NCBI RefSeq assembly: GCF_963676735.1
Contig: NZ_OY781464.1
Coordinates: 26,001-90,000, forward strand
Direction: 5' to 3'
DNA: 64,000 nucleotides
Origin: an uncultured Draconibacterium sp.
GTDB lineage: Bacteria > Bacteroidota > Bacteroidia > Bacteroidales > Prolixibacteraceae
Each line of letters starts with the position of its first letter. The stretch's first letter is position 1. A program made the position numbers and the translations under genes. The notes under the pieces are model-generated. The model was given only the letters and a program-made list of their open reading frames with translations. It was not told the DNA's origin and made no database searches. Shown in pieces: positions 55,899-64,000 of this stretch.

Positions 55899-57023
55899 AT
55901 GAAGGATGAGAAGTTCCCATATTTGATCGACACTACGCTGCGCGATGGAGAACAAGCGCCAGGAGTAGTTTTTTCGCTTGAAGAAAAACTCGATATTGCT
56001 CAAAAACTGGATGAAATAGGTGTGCCTGAACTTGAAATTGGTACTCCTGCCATGGGCAAGAAAGAGCAGAGCGATATTCATTGTTTGATCAACCAGGGAT
56101 TTTCCTTCGACTCTACTTGCTGGTGCAGGGCAACTTTCAACGATTTGGAAGCTGCCTTGGCTACCGGTGCTAAGCGGGTTAACCTTTCATTTCCGGTGTC
56201 TGATATACAACTTGATACGCTTGGGAAATCGCGCAACTGGGTACGAAAAAACCTACCTGAAATTATGAATTTTGCCACTAACCATTTCGAGTTTGTGGCT
56301 GTTGGTGCGCAGGATGCCTCGCGGGCCGATTACGATTTCCTGAAAGAATACATCTATTTAACAACTTTATACGGAGCCAAACGTGTACGTATTGCCGACA
56401 CTGTTGGAATACTGAACCCACTTTCGGTACAAAACCTGTTTACCCGCTTGGGTAGCGATTTTGCCGATGTAGATTTTGAATTTCACGGGCATAACGATTT
56501 GGGAATGGCCACTGCCAATCATGTTGTGGCATTGCAGTCGGGCGCACAAAGTGTAAGTCTCACGGTAAACGGTTTGGGCGAACGTGCCGGAAATGCCTGT
56601 TTAGAGGAAGTGGCTTTTGCGCTTAAATATTCCTGCGGCTACGATTTTAATTTTGAAGGCGAGAAAATGGTTCAGCTTTCGAAACTTGTGGAGCAGGCTT
56701 CCGAGCGAAAGTTGGCATTATCAAAACCGGTTTCGGGAGATCTCGTATTTTCGCACGAATCCGGAATTCACTGCCGCAGCTTAAAAGAGAATCCTCTGTC
56801 TTATCAACCTTTTAATCCAGCCGAAATTGGCCGACTGACAGCATTGGTTATCGGAAAACATTCGGGAATGGGCGCAGTTGACGAAATGCTGCAAAAACGA
56901 AATATTTTTCTGCCAAAAAACGAACTGGCTATTCTGGTGGCTAAAATTAAACAGTTGTCGTCTGAGTTAAAGCGCGACCTGCATTTCAACGAGGTTAAAA
57001 ACCTGATTTCATCGAACATTTAA
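55899..57023 (+). CDS. nifV: Homocitrate synthase NifV
   Basis: 374 residues of the DRE-TIM metallolyase family: 'IDTTLRDGEQAPGVVFS', 'RVRIADTVGILNP', 'DFEFHGHNDLGMATANHV' (metal HxH site 'HGHND'), 'VNGLGERAGNACLEEV' and 'HESGIHCRSL'. It condenses acetyl-CoA and 2-oxoglutarate to homocitrate, the organic ligand of FeMo-co. The nif location distinguishes it from lysine-pathway homocitrate or isopropylmalate synthases. The porin-like gene starts 8 bp after its stop. Confidence 0.94.
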   Translation: MKDEKFPYLIDTTLRDGEQAPGVVFSLEEKLDIAQKLDEIGVPELEIGTPAMGKKEQSDIHCLINQGFSFDSTCWCRATFNDLEAALATGAKRVNLSFPVSDIQLDTLGKSRNWVRKNLPEIMNFATNHFEFVAVGAQDASRADYDFLKEYIYLTTLYGAKRVRIADTVGILNPLSVQNLFTRLGSDFADVDFEFHGHNDLGMATANHVVALQSGAQSVSLTVNGLGERAGNACLEEVAFALKYSCGYDFNFEGEKMVQLSKLVEQASERKLALSKPVSGDLVFSHESGIHCRSLKENPLSYQPFNPAEIGRLTALVIGKHSGMGAVDEMLQKRNIFLPKNELAILVAKIKQLSSELKRDLHFNEVKNLISSNI

Positions 57024-57031
57024 TTCCGCGC

Positions 57032-58189
57032 ATGAAGTTTAAGGGAATACTCATATTGCTGCTTTTTACAGGACTTGTAACTACGGCCGGAAAAACCGTT
57101 CAGGAAAAACCGTTCAGGCCAAGCATCATGCCTTATTTAAAGCTGCAGTTTTGGAATGTGGCCAGCCAGGGATTAACAAGCGCCGACGAAAAAGCTGCCA
57201 GTCGCTTCACATCGTATTTCAGGCGCGGACGTTTAGGCCTCAAAGGAAAGGTTTTGCCCGAGCTGTCGTACAACGCTATGGTGTCGTTCGATAACCTGGC
57301 AAAAGATGGATTTTCATCAACAAAAGGCTTAATGAATGCCGGAGCAGTTGCACTTTGGAGTGCATATTTTACTTACGATCTATCACCAAAAAATGATTGG
57401 CTAAATCTAACTGGTGGTTATTTTCTGCCACATTTAAGTCGCGAATCAACAACTGCTCCCTGGACTACCAGCTCGCTTGATAAAACAGAGAACTCGTGCT
57501 ACCTGCGCCAGTTTGTTACCGGTAAAGCGAACGGAATATGTCCGGGAATAAATTTGGGTGGGTTAGGCGACTTGGGAAAACAAACGCTTATATATAATAT
57601 AGCCATTATCAACCGGCAGGATGCAGTAAGCATAATGGAAAGAAACTGGTCGCCGGTTTTATTAGGGCATTTAATGCTCAATTTTGGGCACAAGGAATTT
57701 TCGAAATACAACTATTGCTTCTCCAACAACCTGCTGAAAAAACAAACCAGTGCAATTTTGGGGCTTGCGTTCTCTGCTCAGGGAAAAACCGATGCTTTTA
57801 AAAGTAATCAAACGATAAGTGCTGATGCAAGTATTTATCTCGGGCATTTTAAAATCGATGGAGAATACAGTTTTTTGATTCGGAAACATAACCTCGAATA
57901 CAATGCGAATTGTTTTATGCTGCGAACCGGCTACAACATTTTCCTCAAAAGGAATTTGGTGTTTGAACCTACGGCAATGTTTGAAAAGTTTTCGGGCGAT
58001 AAGAATTTTAACGATGTTTCCTTTTTTGATGGTTCAGATAAAAAGCTTGATGTTGGAGTGAACCTGATTTCGATGGCGAAAAAGATAAAAGTGAATCTTC
58101 ACTATGTTCATCATGATGGGGAAGGGAAAAAGAACCGTTACATAAAAAATGAAACTTTCCCCGGCGACTATGTTGCGTTGGGATTATAA
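57032..58189 (+). CDS. Oxyanion porin-like outer-membrane beta-barrel protein
   Basis: 385 residues with a signal peptide ('GILILLLFTGLVTTAGKTV') and alternating beta-strand sequence to a C-terminal aromatic/aliphatic end ('PGDYVALGL'). 'SRFTSYFRRGRLGLKGKVLP' and 'ELSYNAMVSFDNLAKDG' resemble OprO/OprP phosphate-selective porins. It starts 8 bp after nifV and precedes a HEPN-like gene and modABC. A role in passage of molybdate, or another anion needed for nitrogenase, through the outer membrane is inference; it could equally be a general porin. Confidence 0.7.
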   Translation: MKFKGILILLLFTGLVTTAGKTVQEKPFRPSIMPYLKLQFWNVASQGLTSADEKAASRFTSYFRRGRLGLKGKVLPELSYNAMVSFDNLAKDGFSSTKGLMNAGAVALWSAYFTYDLSPKNDWLNLTGGYFLPHLSRESTTAPWTTSSLDKTENSCYLRQFVTGKANGICPGINLGGLGDLGKQTLIYNIAIINRQDAVSIMERNWSPVLLGHLMLNFGHKEFSKYNYCFSNNLLKKQTSAILGLAFSAQGKTDAFKSNQTISADASIYLGHFKIDGEYSFLIRKHNLEYNANCFMLRTGYNIFLKRNLVFEPTAMFEKFSGDKNFNDVSFFDGSDKKLDVGVNLISMAKKIKVNLHYVHHDGEGKKNRYIKNETFPGDYVALGL

Positions 58190-58229
58190 TTAATAATATA
58201 AATAAGTTAGATAACTAAAATTTACAATT

Positions 58230-58622
58230 ATGGCAAACTGGACAAAGTACTTTGATGAGGCCGATCGCTACACAAAAGCGGCAGAAGGTTCATTTAAAAA
58301 AGAGAAATTGGGAAGCCTGGTAGTATATAATGTACTAAGTATGGCAGTAGAGAATTATCTTACAGCTTTGTGTGTAAGTACTGGTGATATGCCCGAGCAC
58401 TCGGGAATTACGGCCATGTTAAAACAAATTGGTAAGAAAATGGAGATTCCGGAAGAATTTCATGCGGAAGCACGTTTTATTAATCGTTTTATGAATTTTT
58501 GTTCTCTGGAAGTGCTGGAAACGAAGGAACCTACACACGAAGAGTTGGCCAGAATGCTCGGTTTTACAGCTGCACTGAAAGAATATTGTGGCGCCGCTTT
58601 ATCCGAAGAACAGTCGGTTTAA
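58230..58622 (+). CDS. HEPN-like helical protein of unknown function
   Basis: 130 residues, wholly helical by composition. 'YFDEADRYTKAAEGSFKKEK' and 'YNVLSMAVENYLTALCVSTG' match the layout of HEPN proteins (an N-terminal helix, then a helix with AVExYL). The RxxxxH nuclease motif of toxic HEPN proteins is not seen, so an RNase is unlikely. It lies 40 bp after the porin-like gene. Function unknown. Confidence 0.65.
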   Translation: MANWTKYFDEADRYTKAAEGSFKKEKLGSLVVYNVLSMAVENYLTALCVSTGDMPEHSGITAMLKQIGKKMEIPEEFHAEARFINRFMNFCSLEVLETKEPTHEELARMLGFTAALKEYCGAALSEEQSV

Positions 58623-58837
58623 CATTTTTCGAACCTGCTTTTTAATTGAAGCGCATTTCAAAATAAAGTCATTTTATGTGTTGCAGCCGCAAATTGACGA
58701 TTACCGATTATTAAAAATATTGAGCCATTGGTTCGCATCCTTTCAATAGTTTTATATATCGGCATTTAATCAATTTGAAAATAATTAGTCAGAAATCTAG
58801 TCATTTTCAGAATTGGTATAACTTTAGCAGTCGAAAA

Positions 58838-59605
58838 ATGAGTAGAAAAGCATTGCTATATATATTAATGGTATTCCTGTTTTTTGGATGTAAGCAAAAA
58901 GCACAGAAAATACAGTCGACAGAATTGTTGGTTTTTAGTGGAGCCGGATTAACAAATGTAATTACCGAACTCGCTGATATCTACAAAGCCGAAAATGATG
59001 TTGACATTAAACTGAATTTTGCATCTTCAGGAACGCTTGCCCGGCAAATTGAACAGGGAGCACAACCGTCAGTTTATATTTCGGCCAATGAAAAATGGGT
59101 AGACTACCTTATTAATTTGGATTTGTTGGTTCCTGAATCAAAAGAGAAAATTGTCGGAACGTCTCTGGCCGTCATCGCTCCTTCCGATAGCGAAACAGAT
59201 TCTATCACATTTTTGGACAATTTCCCTGAGCAGTTTGCCGGCCGCCTGTCAATTGGCGATCCAAAACATGTGCCGGCAGGCGACTATGCATGGAAAGCAA
59301 TTGAGAGTGGAACTTATGCAGAAATATTAAGCGATCGTATCTTACCGGCAAAAGATGTGCGCTCGGCACTAATGGTGGTTGAATTGGGCGAAGTGGAAAT
59401 GGGAATTGTATATAAAACTGATGCCTTGAAATCGCAAAAGGTAAAGATTGTATCCATTGTTCCTGAAAGGCTACATCCGCCAATTGGATTTTACGCCTCC
59501 ATTTTAAAAAATAAAAACAACGAACAAACCAGGCTTTTTTATAATTTTCTGACCTCGAAAGAAGCAAAAGACATCTGGATTAAAAACGGATTTAAGATTG
59601 AGTGA
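58838..59605 (+). CDS. modA: Molybdate ABC transporter substrate-binding lipoprotein
   Basis: 255 residues from ATG 58838 (an in-frame TTG 63 bp upstream is rejected). Lipobox 'LMVFLFFGCKQKA', then the ModA fold: 'LLVFSGAGLTNVITELADIY', 'LNFASSGTLARQIEQGAQ' and 'IGDPKHVPAGDYAWKAIE', the pattern 'SS..LA.QIE.GA' being typical. It captures molybdate or tungstate in the periplasm. It overlaps modB by 8 bp. Confidence 0.93.
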   Translation: MSRKALLYILMVFLFFGCKQKAQKIQSTELLVFSGAGLTNVITELADIYKAENDVDIKLNFASSGTLARQIEQGAQPSVYISANEKWVDYLINLDLLVPESKEKIVGTSLAVIAPSDSETDSITFLDNFPEQFAGRLSIGDPKHVPAGDYAWKAIESGTYAEILSDRILPAKDVRSALMVVELGEVEMGIVYKTDALKSQKVKIVSIVPERLHPPIGFYASILKNKNNEQTRLFYNFLTSKEAKDIWIKNGFKIE

Positions 59606-60299
59606 ATTGTTTAAATATACAGCAAGCGAGTGGTCGGCAATACAATTATCCTTATGTGTTGCGCTAATTTGTGCTGTAATAACCTTGCCGCTGGCAATTG
59701 CTGTGGGGTGGTTTCTGGCCCGAAAACGATTTTTTGGTAAGTCGGTGGTCGAAGGAATTTTACATTTACCACTGGTTCTTCCTCCAATAACAACCGGTTA
59801 TTTATTATTACTGGTTTTCGGGAACCGCGGATTTATTGGTAAATTCTTCTACGAAACATTCGGAATTCAAATTGCCTTTTCGTTTTACGCTGCTGTAATC
59901 GCAGCCATTTTTGTATCTTTTCCATTGGTTACACGTTCCATTCGTTTATCAATTGAACTTGTTGATCAGAAACTGGAAGAAGCTGCTCGCACTTTGGGGG
60001 CCTCCAACTTAAGGGTGTTTTTTACCATTACATTACCCTTGGCGTTGCCCGGAGTAATTAGTGGATTCATTCTCTCGTTCGCCAGAAGTTTGGGCGAATT
60101 TGGAGCAACCATCTCATTCGCCGGAAACATCGAAGGAAAGACACAAACACTTCCGCTGGCCATATTTTCTGAAATGCAGGTGCCGGGACAAGAAGCTTCA
60201 ACCATGCGTCTGGTTGTGGTATCTGTTATATTATCGCTGCTGGCAATGATTGCTGCCGAGTTTTTAAACCGCCGTGTAATTAAAAGCAAAACAGCATGA
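59598..60299 (+). CDS. modB: Molybdate ABC transporter permease
   Basis: 233 residues from a TTG start, with about five membrane helices. The binding-protein-dependent transport motif 'EAARTLGASNLRVFFTITLP' (EAA loop) and 'RSLGEFGATISFAGNI' are typical ModB. The start codon lies within the modA end, implying translational coupling. Confidence 0.94.
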   Translation: MSELFKYTASEWSAIQLSLCVALICAVITLPLAIAVGWFLARKRFFGKSVVEGILHLPLVLPPITTGYLLLLVFGNRGFIGKFFYETFGIQIAFSFYAAVIAAIFVSFPLVTRSIRLSIELVDQKLEEAARTLGASNLRVFFTITLPLALPGVISGFILSFARSLGEFGATISFAGNIEGKTQTLPLAIFSEMQVPGQEASTMRLVVVSVILSLLAMIAAEFLNRRVIKSKTA

Positions 60300-61378
60300 A
60301 GCCGGCATTGAGTTTCCATATACAATTGCAACGAAATGATTTTACACTCGATGTAAAAGCCGAAATACCAAATGGGATTACCGGTATTTTTGGGCCTTCA
60401 GGGCATGGAAAAACCAGTTTGTTGAATTCCATTGCCGGAATTGTTACACCTGATTCCGGCTACATTCATTTAAATGAACACACACTTCTCGATACAACCA
60501 ATAGCGTTAATGTTAAAATAAGGAAGCGTAAAGTGGGCTACGTTTTTCAGGACGAACGCCTTTTTCCACATTATACTATAAAGAAGAACCTGTTGTACGG
60601 CGAAAAGAATCCCGATCAGGAGTTGTTTGATGAGGTGGTGGATACGTTGCAGATTGCACATTTATTAAATAAGAAACCAGAACAGTGTTCCGGTGGCGAA
60701 AAACAACGTGCCGCAATTGGGCGTGCCATAATAAGTGGTTCGAAAATATTATTGATGGACGAGCCGTTTTCGGCACTGGATGTAAACCTGCGTCGCGAAA
60801 TAATACCGTATTTAAACCGGGTGCATCAGAAATTTTCACTTCCTATATTAATAGTAAGCCACGATCTTCCAGATCTTTTAAGCCTTACCGATAACTTGCT
60901 ATTACTTAAAAACGGGCAGTTACAAGGGCACGGTAAGTTTACCGATTTGTTAGATCGACCTGAGAATTTGGAGCTAATGCACGAGTCGGGCTGGTATAAC
61001 GTAATGCATCTTTCGGTCTTTGCTCACCTCGAATCGAAGAATATGGTTTTGTTGAAAAGCAATAAAAGCAACCTGCAAATACAGGCGCTCACCCAAACTA
61101 TTGGAAAAAATGTAGAGGTAAATCAGAAATTAAAAGTGCTAATCAAGCCAGAAAGCATCGCTTTATCAAAAGAACCGGTGCAAAATATCTCGCTCCGCAA
61201 CCAGGTAGAAGGTATCATGAAAGAAGTATTTTTGAAAGATGGCCTGGCTTTTTGTGTGGTTGATGTGGGCGAAAACATCATTGTCGAGGTAACTGAAGCA
61301 TCCCGGAAAAGTATGTGCCTCGAAAAAGGACAGCGAGTATATTGCCTTTTTAAGTCCGTGTCTCTCAAAATTTATTAA
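60296..61378 (+). CDS. modC: Molybdate ABC transporter ATP-binding protein with C-terminal Mop domain
   Basis: 360 residues: Walker A 'GPSGHGKTS', signature 'CSGGEKQRAAIGRAI', Walker B 'ILLMDEPFSALD' and switch His 'IVSHD'. The C-terminus is a TOBE/Mop-like molybdate-binding domain ('KVLIKPESIALSKEP'). The start overlaps modB by 4 bp (ATGA). No ModE is nearby; the Mop domain may give feedback inhibition. Confidence 0.95.
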   Translation: MKPALSFHIQLQRNDFTLDVKAEIPNGITGIFGPSGHGKTSLLNSIAGIVTPDSGYIHLNEHTLLDTTNSVNVKIRKRKVGYVFQDERLFPHYTIKKNLLYGEKNPDQELFDEVVDTLQIAHLLNKKPEQCSGGEKQRAAIGRAIISGSKILLMDEPFSALDVNLRREIIPYLNRVHQKFSLPILIVSHDLPDLLSLTDNLLLLKNGQLQGHGKFTDLLDRPENLELMHESGWYNVMHLSVFAHLESKNMVLLKSNKSNLQIQALTQTIGKNVEVNQKLKVLIKPESIALSKEPVQNISLRNQVEGIMKEVFLKDGLAFCVVDVGENIIVEVTEASRKSMCLEKGQRVYCLFKSVSLKIY

Positions 61379-61451
61379 ATCAAGTCGCTCAGATTATCAG
61401 TTACTTGCGTTTTTACCCCGAAAATAATTGCATTTATTTTGATGTAAATGC

Positions 61452-61481
61452 TTGCATAATTAAAAACCTTGTTTACTTTTG
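61452..61481 (+). promoter_or_regulatory. rRNA promoter P1
   Basis: -33 TTG (61452-61454), 19 bp, -7 TACTTTTG (61474-61481), matching Bacteroidota TAnnTTTG. Followed directly by GCAGCCGCTTT. Confidence 0.75.
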
Positions 61482-61626
61482 CAGCCGCTTTGAGAGAAGC
61501 GCAGTTCATAGACAATATGGGAACAGGAACGGCAAAGGTTAGCGCTGTTGATTACTAGTATGGGCTACGGTTTTTACGCGGGATCAGCGGTTTTAAAAAA
61601 GTTTCAAAAAAAAACATTAAAAAGTA

Positions 61627-61657
61627 TTTGGAAGAAACGAAATTAGATTTACCTTTG
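61627..61657 (+). promoter_or_regulatory. rRNA promoter P2
   Basis: -33 TTTG (61627-61630), 19 bp, -7 TACCTTTG (61650-61657), then GCAGCCGCTTT. Confidence 0.85.
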
Positions 61658-61800
61658 CAGCCGCTTTTACAGGGAGCGACGTTCAAAGGAAAAATGCTGC
61701 AGGTTGAGATTTGAAGTGAAACGGCAAATGAGCTATTGAAATTAAATGATCAACCAGGAATACTTCGAAAATTAAATTTCAAAAAAAAGTGAAAAAATAT

Positions 61801-61831
61801 TTTGGAAGATTCAGAAAAGCAATTACCTTTG
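61801..61831 (+). promoter_or_regulatory. rRNA promoter P3
   Basis: -33 TTTG (61801-61804), 19 bp, -7 TACCTTTG (61824-61831), then GCAGCCGCTTT. Confidence 0.85.
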
Positions 61832-61977
61832 CAGCCGCTTTTAAAACAAAGCAACGTTCAGGCGACATACTGAGAGTAAAAACGAGTGAACAAAAGAGCC
61901 GGTAAAACGGCTTAAAAAAATCACGTCAAAGCCGCATGAGACATTAGAGATAAAGTTTCAAAAAAAAGCAAAAAAGT

Positions 61978-62008
61978 TTTGGAGGTTTTGAAAAAGTAAT
62001 TACCTTTG
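61978..62008 (+). promoter_or_regulatory. rRNA promoter P4
   Basis: -33 TTTG (61978-61981), 19 bp, -7 TACCTTTG (62001-62008). The downstream word changes to TCGCCCCGTT, so P4 is the most divergent leader. It is the nearest to 16S, about 240 bp upstream. Confidence 0.85.
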
Positions 62009-62096
62009 TCGCCCCGTTAAAAGGGAAACGAGTTCTGGTTACAGAGTGAGATAATGAGAGAAGAGTAGCCAGTAAAGATATTAGAAAAGTAGACGA

Positions 62097-62134
62097 CCGG
62101 CATTAAGAGGAAAGATTGCGATGCTGGTTTTTTT
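62097..62134 (+). terminator. Terminator-like hairpin in the rRNA leader
   Basis: CCGGCAT (62097-62103) pairs with ATGCTGG (62121-62127) with one wobble, followed by seven T. It lies between P4 and 16S, so either a processing stem or an attenuator. Confidence 0.55.
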
Positions 62135-62250
62135 ACGCAAGTTCTTTAAAATTTTGAAGCACAAAAAAGCAAGGTTAATTTAAAAACAACTTTGTTAATT
62201 TCTGAGAGACAAGTAAACCTTGAGCGAAAGATATTAAACTTTTTATATTT

Positions 62251-63775
<1,525 letters not shown>

Positions 63776-63910
63776 GAGCTAAGGTTTAACAGTCTTGGTT
63801 GAGGAGATTGACAAAAGTTGTCCTTGCTTTTTTTACAATATTACACATGAGTTGCAAAGCGGGAGCTGCGCTAAAAGCCAAAGCTCAGAAGCTTGGCGCT
63901 TAGAATAAAC

Positions 63911-63987
63911 AGTCCCGTAGCTCAGCTGGTTAGAGTACTACACTGATAATGTAGGGGTCCCCAGTTCAAGTCTGGGCGGGACTACCA
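63911..63987 (+). tRNA. tRNA-Ile (anticodon GAT)
   Basis: Acceptor AGTCCCG / CGGGACT, D-arm TAGCTCAGCTGGTTAGAG, anticodon loop CTGATAA giving GAT, T-arm CCAGTTCAAGTCTGG, and encoded CCA. It lies in the 16S-23S spacer; a tRNA-Ala normally follows beyond the edge. Confidence 0.95.
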
Positions 63988-64000
63988 ATCAGAGAAGAGA

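Larger units (their letters stand above)
61379..62250. other. rRNA operon promoter and leader region
   Basis: 872 bp without genes. It holds four imperfect repeats of about 176 bp, each with a promoter (listed separately) followed by a leader beginning near GCAGCCGCTTT and a short hairpin. Then come a terminator-like hairpin and a CTTTAA-containing boxA-like word (GTTCTTTAAA, 62141-62150). Confidence 0.7.

Noticed and set aside
50368..58837. Additional sigma-54 promoters before nifE, nifB, nifV or modA
   Set aside because: Candidate GG/GC pairs were off by one or two bases in spacing or lacked the GC element.

Overview
This window is from a member of the Bacteroidota, probably an anaerobic or facultative marine or sediment lineage of the Marinilabiliales/Prolixibacteraceae type. 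The phylum call rests on the 16S rRNA gene, the -33 TTTG / -7 TAnnTTTG promoters, TonB and DUF4369 families, and the Bacteroidota form of dihydroorotase. The genus is an inference from general resemblance and was not tested. The DNA is AT-rich, genes are compact, and several start at TTG or GTG.

Layout. 1-8763 (minus): two large PAS-rich sensor kinases, one of which runs off the left edge. 9.2-9.9 kb: a truncated kinase remnant, then a gene-poor stretch with a fold-back element and tRNA-Ala(GGC). 10.7-36.3 kb: ordinary chromosomal genes. These cover TonB energy transducers, HflX, folate (folK), SppA, lipid A (lpxK, lpxH), purine phosphorylase, PrsW, a PLP dehydratase, cardiolipin synthase, riboflavin (ribD, ribF), prmC, a KAS III-like enzyme, ung, rmuC, pyrC, an ECF sigma factor and a polyprenol-phosphate glycosyltransferase. 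36.5-38.6 kb: a NifA-like sigma-54 activator and a GNAT acetyltransferase. 39.0-45.2 kb (minus): a MarR-controlled RND efflux operon. 45.7-57.0 kb (plus): a compact nitrogen-fixation cluster, nifH-nifI1-nifI2-nifD-nifK-nifE-nifN-nifB, a NifX-like protein, a 2Fe-2S ferredoxin and nifV. 57.0-61.4 kb: an oxyanion-porin-like outer-membrane protein, a HEPN-like small protein and modABC. 61.4-64.0 kb: four tandem rRNA promoters, 16S rRNA and tRNA-Ile(GAT); the rest of the rRNA operon lies beyond the right edge.

How the nif region works. NifH and NifDK form the Mo-nitrogenase. NifB, NifEN and NifV (homocitrate) build FeMo-co. The GlnB-like NifI1/NifI2 pair is known from anaerobic diazotrophs and archaea to switch the enzyme off after ammonium. 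A sigma-54 -24/-12 promoter sits just before nifH, and two matching CCTAC-N6-GTAGG palindromes exactly 100 bp apart lie further upstream. The NifA-like protein at 36.5 kb is the obvious candidate activator. ModABC supplies molybdate across the inner membrane; the adjacent porin-like protein may do so across the outer membrane (inference).

Most interesting items: the twin palindromes as a possible non-classical nif enhancer, the porin and HEPN-like genes placed between nifV and modABC, Cys-rich tails shared by NifB and the NifX-like protein, two intergenic tandem arrays with periods of 21 and 42 bp, and four rRNA promoters with identical 19-bp spacing followed by a terminator-like hairpin.
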